Below the pieces are notes generated by a model that saw nothing but the letters and a program-made list of their open reading frames with translations, searched no databases and was not told the origin of the DNA. Positions 7,532 through 13,877 of a DNA stretch of 21,360 bases are shown here, piece after piece. This DNA is from a virus: IMG/VR virus record IMGVR_UViG_3300048592_000285, positions 1 through 21,360 of that record, one strand, 5' to 3'. Position 1 is the first letter of the stretch. The number at the start of each line of letters is the position of its first letter. Both the position numbers and the translations under genes were made by a program.

Positions 7532-8481
7532 AGTCCTTGTCCGTCCAGGGTGGGCGTGGCAACGGTCCACCCCTGCTCAATGACGATACCGGGTTCGTCC
7601 GCGAGGTGCACCCCGCGGACTAGGACACCAGCGCGCCAGCCGAGCAGGTCGTCGGTCGCCGGGGCCATGGCGGCGAAGTCCGGGTGGTTCTCCCACTCGA
7701 CCTCGACCTGGTGCCGCTCCGTGGGGCTCCCGGGCGTGGTCGGGTCGATGGCAATGGCAAGCCAGGGGTGCTGCCGAAAAAGCAGAAGCACCTGTTGGGC
7801 CAGGTTATGCAGGTGCCAGGGGTTCTGCGCCCATCCGAGGATCTGGTAGCTCAAATCCACCGTCACGGAGCGCGTGAAGCGCTGCCAGGTCACGGCCCCG
7901 GTGGCGGCCGTATCCGCGGCGTAGTCCGCGCTGTCGAAGCGGTTAAGCCGCGCGACCGGGCCGACCAGGTACAGCGCGGGCAGCGTGGCGGGGGCGCGCG
8001 CGGCGGTGCCCGTGGTGTCGTCGTAGTCCCGCCCGGCCAGGATGTGCACGTTGGGCAGCACGTGGCGCCGTAGCTGCTCGACCAGGGCCGTGGTGGCGCC
8101 CTGCAAGCGGCGCTCCGATGCCAGCCCTGGACGGCCGTAGGTATAGCCGCCGGTGCGCGTCACCGTCTCGGTAGGGATGGCCACGCCCGCGTCGTCGAGG
8201 TTGGCCAGAATCACGTCCACGGCCAGGGGCAGCGTTGCGGACAGGCTGCCGGCCCACGGGGGCACACGCACCATGGCTTGCGTCGCGGTCAGGGCGTGCG
8301 CCCACGTGCTCGCGACCCCGGCGAACGTGACGCGGATCGTCTGCTGCGCCGCGCCGCCCTGGTAGCCGGTGGCCGGGGGCGTCGGCGGCACGCGAAAGTT
8401 GGTGCCGGTTAGGGTGACGACGTTATCCCCGCGGGTCAGGCCCGTGGCGGGGGAGACGGCGGTCAGGGTGGGGATCGCCAT
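7528..8481 (-). CDS. IPT/TIG-domain protein fused to a tail-terminator-like domain
   Basis: I start at the ATG at 8479-8481 (317 residues); the longer frame upstream is shadow within the neck gene. Residues 3-115 form an IPT/TIG Ig-like domain, recognisable from P-TLTAVSPATGLTRGD, then VVTLTGTNF, VTFAGVAS and ATQAMVRVP. From about 120 a helix (TTALVEQLRRHVLPNV) leads into a mixed alpha/beta part with RSVTVDLSYQILGWA, an LAQQVLLLFRQHP helix and a VEVEWENHPDF strand. That size and its place after the neck gene and before the sheath fit a tail terminator. The IPT domain would then project from the top of the tail. Terminator identity is by synteny; the IPT call is better supported. Confidence 0.7.
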   Translation of the reverse strand: MAIPTLTAVSPATGLTRGDNVVTLTGTNFRVPPTPPATGYQGGAAQQTIRVTFAGVASTWAHALTATQAMVRVPPWAGSLSATLPLAVDVILANLDDAGVAIPTETVTRTGGYTYGRPGLASERRLQGATTALVEQLRRHVLPNVHILAGRDYDDTTGTAARAPATLPALYLVGPVARLNRFDSADYAADTAATGAVTWQRFTRSVTVDLSYQILGWAQNPWHLHNLAQQVLLLFRQHPWLAIAIDPTTPGSPTERHQVEVEWENHPDFAAMAPATDDLLGWRAGVLVRGVHLADEPGIVIEQGWTVATPTLDGQGL

Positions 8482-8483
8482 GG

Positions 8484-9140
8484 TTAGAAGCTCCGGCGGA
8501 TCATCCGCGTGTTGACGGTGCGGCGCAGCGCGGCGAGCACCTGCGCGTTGAGGCGATCCTCGGCGCCCTCGCTCCACTGCTCAAAGGGCGGGCGCAGGAA
8601 CGGCCGGGCCGGGATGCCGGGGTGCCGAATGATGCGGGTCGCGGCGCTCATGCGGCGCGGGAAGATGCCCTGCTCCGCCATGGCGTTGAACCAGCCCCGC
8701 AGCTTTGGCGTCACCGGGATCGTGTAGGGCTTGGTGCCAAACTCGTGGATCTCGGCGATGTTGGCCAGCCGCTGCCCGGCCTTGCCGATGGCCGTGCGAT
8801 GCACCCCCACGAACCGGGCGATCAAGCGATTGGCCAGTCGCACCTTGGTCGTCGTGATGCTGGCGATGAGGTCGCCCTTGTCGATGAGCGCCTTGCTCGA
8901 TCCCTTGAGCGCGATGGTGGAGGCGGCAAGTGGCGTGAACCGCTGCCCGGCCGGGGCCTGCGTGCGGATACCCGTGCGGATGGCCCGGGAGAGCAGCAGC
9001 GCCTCGCGGTCGATGCCCTGAGATACCGCGCCATGGATGGCCTGCGCCAAGCGCGCCAGCTCCGCGCCCACGTGGTCGCGGTCCTCGAACCGTGCGCCCA
9101 TGCGGATCGTCGGCATGCGCGTGGGGGGCCGATTGGCCAC
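8484..9140 (-). CDS. HK97 gp10-like neck / tail-completion protein
   Basis: The GTG at 9138-9140 overlaps the TAG of the head-closure candidate. The 218-residue product shows the layout of the HK97-gp10 and Mu gpG-like virion morphogenesis family. A long N-terminal helix (AELARLAQAIHGAV) is followed by an APAGQRFTPLAAST segment, a K-G-DLIASI-T strand, and the sequence IAEIHEFGTKPYTIP that in this family carries the H-E-(F/Y)-G motif. The C-terminal PGIPARPFLRPPF matches the family's I-P-x-R-PFL signature. These proteins join the neck to the tail and are needed to attach finished tails. The TAA is followed after two bases by the start of the IPT-domain gene. Confidence 0.8.
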   Translation of the reverse strand: MANRPPTRMPTIRMGARFEDRDHVGAELARLAQAIHGAVSQGIDREALLLSRAIRTGIRTQAPAGQRFTPLAASTIALKGSSKALIDKGDLIASITTTKVRLANRLIARFVGVHRTAIGKAGQRLANIAEIHEFGTKPYTIPVTPKLRGWFNAMAEQGIFPRRMSAATRIIRHPGIPARPFLRPPFEQWSEGAEDRLNAQVLAALRRTVNTRMIRRSF

Positions 9141-9643
9141 TATGCGCCACCCGTTCGCGAAATCTCACAATACACGAACACCAGGTTATTGCGCGGCGTG
9201 CCGAACGCGGCCAGGCCGTGGCCCGCGCGCTCGATGCCCACCACGAACAGGCCCGGCGGATCGAGAAAGGTCTCGACGATGGTCCCGTCGATCTGCTCGA
9301 GGGCCCCGATGCGGTCCCCGGCGTAGATGGCCGGGCGGCCGCTGGTCTCCATGAGGTCCAGCGCGACGAGGTCCGGCTCGTGCATGGTCAGGGTCAGGTC
9401 TATCTCGAGCTCGACGCCGCCGCGGGTGAGGCGGTCCTGCCCGAAGCGGCGCCGGTCCACCTGGCACGGGACGCGCACGGCGGCCCGCTCCCGGCGCGAG
9501 GGCGCCCCGGCCTGCGTGCCGTCCACCACGGGCTTGGGCCAGCCCCAGACACTGTCGTAGCCGCCGCCCACCACGGCGGCCGTGGCCGTCGCGTCGAGGC
9601 GGTACAGCACCGCGACGAACCGCTGAATCAGGCGGCCCCTCAT
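9140..9643 (-). CDS. Head-closure (neck) protein candidate
   Basis: The ATG at 9641-9643 overlaps the connector TGA as ATGA. The 167-residue product has a basic N-terminal half and a C-terminal beta barrel-like half: LEIDLTLTM, then the helix EPDLVALDLMET, a RPAIYAGDRIGAL strand pair and LFVVGIERAGHG. This is the size and layout of SPP1 gp16-like head-closure proteins, which bind the connector and seal the head. The family resemblance is weak by eye; the call leans on its place between the connector and an HK97-gp10-like neck protein. It ends with TAGTG, so its last base starts the next gene. Confidence 0.55.
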   Translation of the reverse strand: MRGRLIQRFVAVLYRLDATATAAVVGGGYDSVWGWPKPVVDGTQAGAPSRRERAAVRVPCQVDRRRFGQDRLTRGGVELEIDLTLTMHEPDLVALDLMETSGRPAIYAGDRIGALEQIDGTIVETFLDPPGLFVVGIERAGHGLAAFGTPRNNLVFVYCEISRTGGA

Positions 9644-10650
9644 ACCACCCCGCTGGGGATCGGGGCCATGAAGCCCTCGAGGATGGCGTCCACCTCCTCA
9701 TCCCCGGTCGCGCCCCACGCTGCGCTCGATGCGCTCGGGCTGGACAGGGAGTAGGACTGGTCGCGCGTGGTCTCGCCGGTCAGGCGCCGTTGGAGGCGGA
9801 TGTCGTCGCCCTGCCCGCCCGCAAGGGGGTAGGCAAAGCGCAGAGCCAGGCGCAGGCAGGCGTAGCGGATGAGATCGGGCGTGCCGCCGTAGGAGACCGG
9901 AATCTGCGAGCCCGCCACCGTCTCGGCCGGGGCTTCGGTGGGGCCGAGCTCGGTGTAGCCGAACACGCCCGTGACCGTGACCCGCTGCCGCCCGGGGAAC
10001 CACCGCCGCGCGCCGCGCTCGAGCGAGCCGATGCCGCTGGGGTAGTCGAACTCGCGCCAGGCCAGCCGGGGGTTGCGCCGGTCGTCCGGGTTGGTAAGCC
10101 CCTCGGTCAGGTGGCGGTTGTACACGCACAGGTCGGCCGGAGTAATCTCGTGGGTCGAGATGAACACGGACGTCGGCGCGATGATCGGCACGTTCAGGAG
10201 CAGGTCGCGGCCGGTGTTGGCGTCCAGGATATACGTGCGGGTCCGCGGCTCGAACCACTGGCCGGTCGCCCGGTCGATGGTGGCCGTGGCGCGCTCGAGC
10301 CCGATCATGGCCCGCGCATCGGTGATGGTGGTTGGCAGGCCCTCGTCGCGCAAATCGCCGATGGTGGCGTACACCGCCGCCGCGGCCCGCATGGGGTCCG
10401 ACTTGTCGGAGTAGGCCCCGGTCCCCGCGTGATAGTAGTCCACGCAGTACCAGTAGGCGGCCGATCCAGCGGTGTCGTCGTAGAGGTAGCTCGTGACGCC
10501 CGCGACCAGCGGCACGCGGGTAGCCACGCTCGTGATCTCGGCCCAGGGCCCCGTGGGTAGCGTGGTGGAGCGGTAGACCCGCTGCACCGTGAACAGGCTG
10601 CGGACGTTGTCGAGCTCGTCCACGCTCCATCGTACCTTGACCGTGGTCAT
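9640..10650 (-). CDS. Head-tail connector with N-terminal FN3-like domain
   Basis: The ATG at 10648-10650 overlaps the previous TGA as ATGA and has GGAGG seven bases upstream, giving 336 residues. Residues 1-90 look like a fibronectin-type III or related sandwich (KVRWSV, then VQRVYRST, SYLYDD, AYWYCVDYY and YSDKSDP). From about 95 the sequence reads as a gp6-like/DUF3199-type connector: YATIGDLRDEG, helices through ARAMIGLERATATIDRATGQWF, the strand RTRTYILDANTGRDLLLNVP, and a C-terminal ARLA-like helix. Connectors of this class dock under the portal and join head to tail, and the gene order after it is the usual neck order. A connector with an appended adhesive-type sandwich is unusual and is treated as a finding. 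Confidence 0.75.
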   Translation of the reverse strand: MTTVKVRWSVDELDNVRSLFTVQRVYRSTTLPTGPWAEITSVATRVPLVAGVTSYLYDDTAGSAAYWYCVDYYHAGTGAYSDKSDPMRAAAAVYATIGDLRDEGLPTTITDARAMIGLERATATIDRATGQWFEPRTRTYILDANTGRDLLLNVPIIAPTSVFISTHEITPADLCVYNRHLTEGLTNPDDRRNPRLAWREFDYPSGIGSLERGARRWFPGRQRVTVTGVFGYTELGPTEAPAETVAGSQIPVSYGGTPDLIRYACLRLALRFAYPLAGGQGDDIRLQRRLTGETTRDQSYSLSSPSASSAAWGATGDEEVDAILEGFMAPIPSGVV

Positions 10651-10874
10651 GGGCCCACCTCCGTTGCGGCGCCCGCGCGCGGGGCCAGGACTTGCGCCGC
10701 GATGGCAGCAGGCCGCAGCACGAGGCATTGCGTCGCGATCGGCCGATGGTAGCCGACCAGGATCGGGTTGTAGCGCTGCGCCAGCAGGGCCCATCGCCGC
10801 CAGGGGAGCAGCACGGTGCCGCCGCCGAGCGAGCCGCTACCGAGGATCGGGGTGTAGCTACTGAGCAGGGCCAT
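10647..10874 (-). CDS. Small hypothetical protein (75 aa)
   Basis: The ATG at 10872-10874 lies eight bases after the TAA of the preceding gene, with an AAGGTGAG stretch upstream serving as a modest ribosome binding site. The 75-residue product is hydrophobic and basic, with a Gly/Ser-rich turn (ILGSGSLGGG), Trp-Arg-Arg-Trp near residue 25-28 and an Ala-rich C-terminus. I recognise no family. The gene ends in an ATGA overlap with the head-tail connector, and the connector's Shine-Dalgarno lies inside it. It is accepted as a gene because it exactly fills the space between two sound genes. Confidence 0.5.
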   Translation of the reverse strand: MALLSSYTPILGSGSLGGGTVLLPWRRWALLAQRYNPILVGYHRPIATQCLVLRPAAIAAQVLAPRAGAATEVGP

Positions 10875-10882
10875 GACTCACC

Positions 10883-11452
10883 TTATGCCTTGGCGAACCC
10901 GAGGTTATTGTACCACACGGCCGGGGCGCGCGTGGCGGTGCAGGCCAGGTAGTAGCTCGCGCCCGCGGTCAATAGCGCCGAGGCGCAGGTGAACGTAAAC
11001 AAGCCGTCCCCGGTGTCCGCGCTATCCGTGCCCAGGTCGGCGACCTCCGTGCCGTCCGGGGCCCGCAGCACCGCCGCGACGCTGGTGATATCCGCCTGCC
11101 GCACGCCGTCGCGCTCGAGCCAGACCGAGAACGTCGAGGTGGTGCCGCCGTCCGCCAGCGTCAGGCCCCAGGTCAGCGCCGGCTGCGCCACGCGCACGGC
11201 GTCCGTGATGCGGTCCCCGGTCGTGGGGCTGTAGACCTCGAGGGTCCAAAGCCCGGCGGCCGTCGGCATGAACGTGACGGCGTATTCGCCCGTGGTGCCC
11301 TGCTCCGTGACGGTCGCGGCTACCGCGACGACGGCGTTGTCCCGCCAGACCGTGCTGACGAAGCCGCCGAGCCCGCTGCGCTTGGTGATGTAGTCCGCCT
11401 CGAACTGCGGGAAGTGGCCGACGTAGGCGGCGCCGAGATCGATGGTGTTCAT
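10883..11452 (-). CDS. Beta-sandwich (Ig-like) virion protein
   Basis: I start at the ATG at 11450-11452, which overlaps the zinc-ribbon TGA and has GGAGG about seven bases upstream (189 residues). The longer open frame upstream is shadow sequence within the zinc-ribbon gene. The protein appears to hold two Ig-like sandwiches: about residues 20-90, with a STVWRDNAVV strand and a G-x-Y-AVTFMPTAAGLWTLEVY hairpin, and about 95-185, ending in SYYLACTATRAPAVWYNN. Repeats of this type are common on phage structural proteins. No enzyme motif is seen. It sits four genes before the head-closure candidate, so a minor head or neck protein is likely, but this is inference from position. Confidence 0.65.
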   Translation of the reverse strand: MNTIDLGAAYVGHFPQFEADYITKRSGLGGFVSTVWRDNAVVAVAATVTEQGTTGEYAVTFMPTAAGLWTLEVYSPTTGDRITDAVRVAQPALTWGLTLADGGTTSTFSVWLERDGVRQADITSVAAVLRAPDGTEVADLGTDSADTGDGLFTFTCASALLTAGASYYLACTATRAPAVWYNNLGFAKA

Positions 11453-11721
11453 AGCTTTTCCTCCACGGCGACGGGTGCTACGGACGTGCGCGGCTTGGAT
11501 AGCGCGAGCTCGGGCGCGCGCACCACGCGATAGTAGACGTGCTTGACCACGATGGCGAGCCGCTGCCCGCAGGCCGGGCAGTCCTCGGCCTTGGCGCCGT
11601 CGCGGCCGATGTCCGCCATGGCGAAGCGGTCCACGAGGGCGGCGGCGACCTCGCGATCGAACGCCTTGCCGCACCACGGGCAGGCCACGGCCATCGGCTG
11701 GTCAGGGGTTGCAAGGCTCAT
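11449..11721 (-). CDS. Zinc-ribbon small protein
   Basis: The 90-residue product starts at the ATG at 11719-11721, overlapping the previous TGA as ATGA. Two cysteine pairs, C14-P-W-C17-G and C48-P-A-C51-G, have the spacing of a four-cysteine zinc ribbon with a 30-residue helical insert. A basic strand (IVVKHVYYRVVRAP) follows, then a Pro/Val/Lys tail. Zinc ribbons of this kind bind nucleic acid or act as small protein adaptors. Here the gene sits between fibre genes and neck genes, so a packaging, head-completion or regulatory role is open. Its TGA overlaps the ATG of the next gene. The metal site is a pattern reading. Confidence 0.65.
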   Translation of the reverse strand: MSLATPDQPMAVACPWCGKAFDREVAAALVDRFAMADIGRDGAKAEDCPACGQRLAIVVKHVYYRVVRAPELALSKPRTSVAPVAVEEKL

Positions 11722-11924
11722 TCAAAAACCATGTACTTTCGTCCGGCGGCGGTATTGACGGCGAGCACCGTGAGCGCCTTGGCCGTGCCTGCTGCGTTGA
11801 CCCAGACGCCAACGGCGCGCTTGCTTGCCCCGCTGACATTGACCCACAGGCCGGGCGCGGTGCCCGCAGACAGGACGACGTCCGCACCGGATGGCCCACG
11901 CAGGGCGATATCGGGAGCGGCCAT
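11718..11924 (-). CDS. Small hypothetical virion protein (68 aa)
   Basis: The ATG at 11922-11924 follows the TGA of the 648-residue gene after three bases. The 68-residue product holds two similar short units of the form VWVN-A-G-x-A-K and LAVN-A-G-x-K, the style of very small repeat-bearing phage proteins found among fibre and decoration genes. It ends with a strand KYMVFE. No further motif is visible. It overlaps the zinc-ribbon gene downstream by ATGA, so coupling is likely. Function unknown; the coding call rests on the tight junctions on both sides and on a composition that fits its neighbours. Confidence 0.55.
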   Translation of the reverse strand: MAAPDIALRGPSGADVVLSAGTAPGLWVNVSGASKRAVGVWVNAAGTAKALTVLAVNTAAGRKYMVFE

Positions 11925-11927
11925 GGA

Positions 11928-13874
11928 TCAGGTCGCTTTCCAGGGCGCCGACCGCCCCACGTGCGTTGCGTCCTCGTACACCTGCGAGTAGTGGTCCCGC
12001 GTTGAGTCGTAGATCGTCGCGGTGTAGCTCCCGCCCGCGCTGGCCGTCACGGTGTAGAGGTGCGCCGCGCTGGCGTCCTCGTGCACCTTGACCGTGACCG
12101 CTCCCGTTCCCGCGTAGCCCGTGACCGCACCAGTCGCGGTAAACGAGATCGTGTGGTAGGTGGTCAGGAAGTGCGCCATTCCGTTGCAGCGTGGACCCAT
12201 AAAGCGCCACTTGCGCGCCGTCTCGAGCGCCAGGCGCGTCGTATCGGGGTCGGCAGGGTGGCGCTGAAAGAGGGGCGTCAGGTCGTGCATCGACGGAAAC
12301 CACCCCGTCTCCGAATAAACGTTGTGGTCGTGCCGCCCGCACGCGAGCCACCCGTTGCCCACCGCGCCCGGCCCTTCGCCGGTCAGCAGCTCCGCACAGA
12401 ACGTTTGCCCCACCATGTTTGCGGCGCCGTTGTTCACGTGCCGAAGCACGAGGCCGTGCGCGACCACCGCGTAGGCGGTTTCGGGGAGGACCGGAGCGAC
12501 GGCGGCGATCTCGCGGTACTGCGTCGGGATTTCGGCGTCGTAGTCGCAGAGCTGGGAAACGACCGTGCGGGCGTGCGCCGGGCGCCCTGCCGCCGCAATG
12601 CCGCTTGAGTAATTCAGGTACAGCACCCCACAGATCCCCCGGTAGGATCGCTGTGCATCGCAGTAGACGGCGACGTCGATGCTGATGCGCCCGCGTGCGG
12701 CGAGCGTGATGCCCGCCCCTGCGTCCGATCCGCTGTCGAGCCGCTGCGTAAGCACCGCGCCGCCGTGCCCCGCGCCGATGCGCGGGCTGTACGATACCTC
12801 GGACTGCCCGCCCACCTTGACCGTCAGAATGTTATTGCCGCTCGCGGGACCTGGCGTCATGTAGAGTTGCACCCCGGACTGGAGTAGCGCGATGGTGTCC
12901 GGCTCCTGCACATCCACGATCACGCGTGCTACCGCGGCGTCGGCCGTCGCCGTCGCGCCCGGCCCGCCCAGGTAGAAGGGGATGCGGATCGAGTTGGTCG
13001 CGGCCGTGGTACTCGCAAGCGTGAACTCGTAGGTCACCACCAGCGTGATGGACAGATGCGCCCAGGCGTTTTGCGCGCACATCGCCTTGAAGGCGTGCGC
13101 CGCCGTCGTATCCGGAACCGCGCCCATCTGGCGCCAAATGAGCCGGTCAAAGCGCTCCGTCGCCAGCGCGCGCTCGAACGTCCAGGAGGTCGCGCCGTCG
13201 CTGTCCAGCGCCACGTCCAGCTGGAGGTCGGTGGCGCCACCGTCCGCCGACTCGTTGCCCTCGATCAGGAAAAAATAGTCGCGGATGGTCGGGCTATCCT
13301 CCTTGATGAACCCGCCCGCGCCGGTCAGCTGCGGCACCTGGTTCGTGCCCAACTCGGTCAGTGTGGACGTATTCAACCGCGCCGTGGGCGACTCCAGGGG
13401 AATCCACGCGGTAAGCATCTGCGTGGCGCTCGTGTCATCGTAGTCATAGGTGATGTGGAGCAGCGCCGTCGCGTTGCGCGCCCCAAGCGTGGTGCCGGTG
13501 CTCTGGACGATGTTCAGGCGGCAGTCCACGGTCGCGGTCGCGCCTGCGCCGAACGAGGCAGCAAACAGCGCGGTGAAGTCGTGCTGCACCGGCGTCACGG
13601 CGATATTTTCGCCGCTGTGCGTGATGTCGTCGGTTTCCGTAACGGTCGTGTATGCCGATCCCGCTACCGAGAGGCCCACGGCGTACTGGTTGATGGTGCC
13701 GCCAGTCGCGGTGATAATGTCCTGCCAGCCCACCTCGAGGATCACCGAGCGGAACGTGCGCGTTGTTTCCTGGATGGTGACCGTGATCTGCGTGAAGTCC
13801 TCATCCGCCGAGTCCGTTAGGTCGTCGGCCCGCATCGGAAAGGCGTAGGTGATGGTCTTCTGTGCGGTGCCCAT
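11928..13874 (-). CDS. Large beta-rich virion protein of unknown function
   Basis: The ATG at 13872-13874 follows the TAA of the collagen gene after three bases, with GAGG eight bases upstream. The 648-residue product is very rich in Thr, Ala, Val and Gly and is made of beta-type alternating segments with no clear catalytic motif, membrane segment or signal peptide. Two halves can be guessed: residues 1-330, with repeated strands such as ITVTIQETTRTF and ALLHITYDYDD, and 330-580, with scattered Cys and His. The last 65 residues look like a carboxypeptidase-regulatory-like or Ig-like domain (VTVKVHEDASA then a YTVTASAGGSYTATI hairpin). A structural adhesin that caps or accompanies the collagen fibre fits the context, but I cannot assign a family. 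Confidence 0.75.
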   Translation of the reverse strand: MGTAQKTITYAFPMRADDLTDSADEDFTQITVTIQETTRTFRSVILEVGWQDIITATGGTINQYAVGLSVAGSAYTTVTETDDITHSGENIAVTPVQHDFTALFAASFGAGATATVDCRLNIVQSTGTTLGARNATALLHITYDYDDTSATQMLTAWIPLESPTARLNTSTLTELGTNQVPQLTGAGGFIKEDSPTIRDYFFLIEGNESADGGATDLQLDVALDSDGATSWTFERALATERFDRLIWRQMGAVPDTTAAHAFKAMCAQNAWAHLSITLVVTYEFTLASTTAATNSIRIPFYLGGPGATATADAAVARVIVDVQEPDTIALLQSGVQLYMTPGPASGNNILTVKVGGQSEVSYSPRIGAGHGGAVLTQRLDSGSDAGAGITLAARGRISIDVAVYCDAQRSYRGICGVLYLNYSSGIAAAGRPAHARTVVSQLCDYDAEIPTQYREIAAVAPVLPETAYAVVAHGLVLRHVNNGAANMVGQTFCAELLTGEGPGAVGNGWLACGRHDHNVYSETGWFPSMHDLTPLFQRHPADPDTTRLALETARKWRFMGPRCNGMAHFLTTYHTISFTATGAVTGYAGTGAVTVKVHEDASAAHLYTVTASAGGSYTATIYDSTRDHYSQVYEDATHVGRSAPWKAT

Positions 13875-13877
13875 GCG

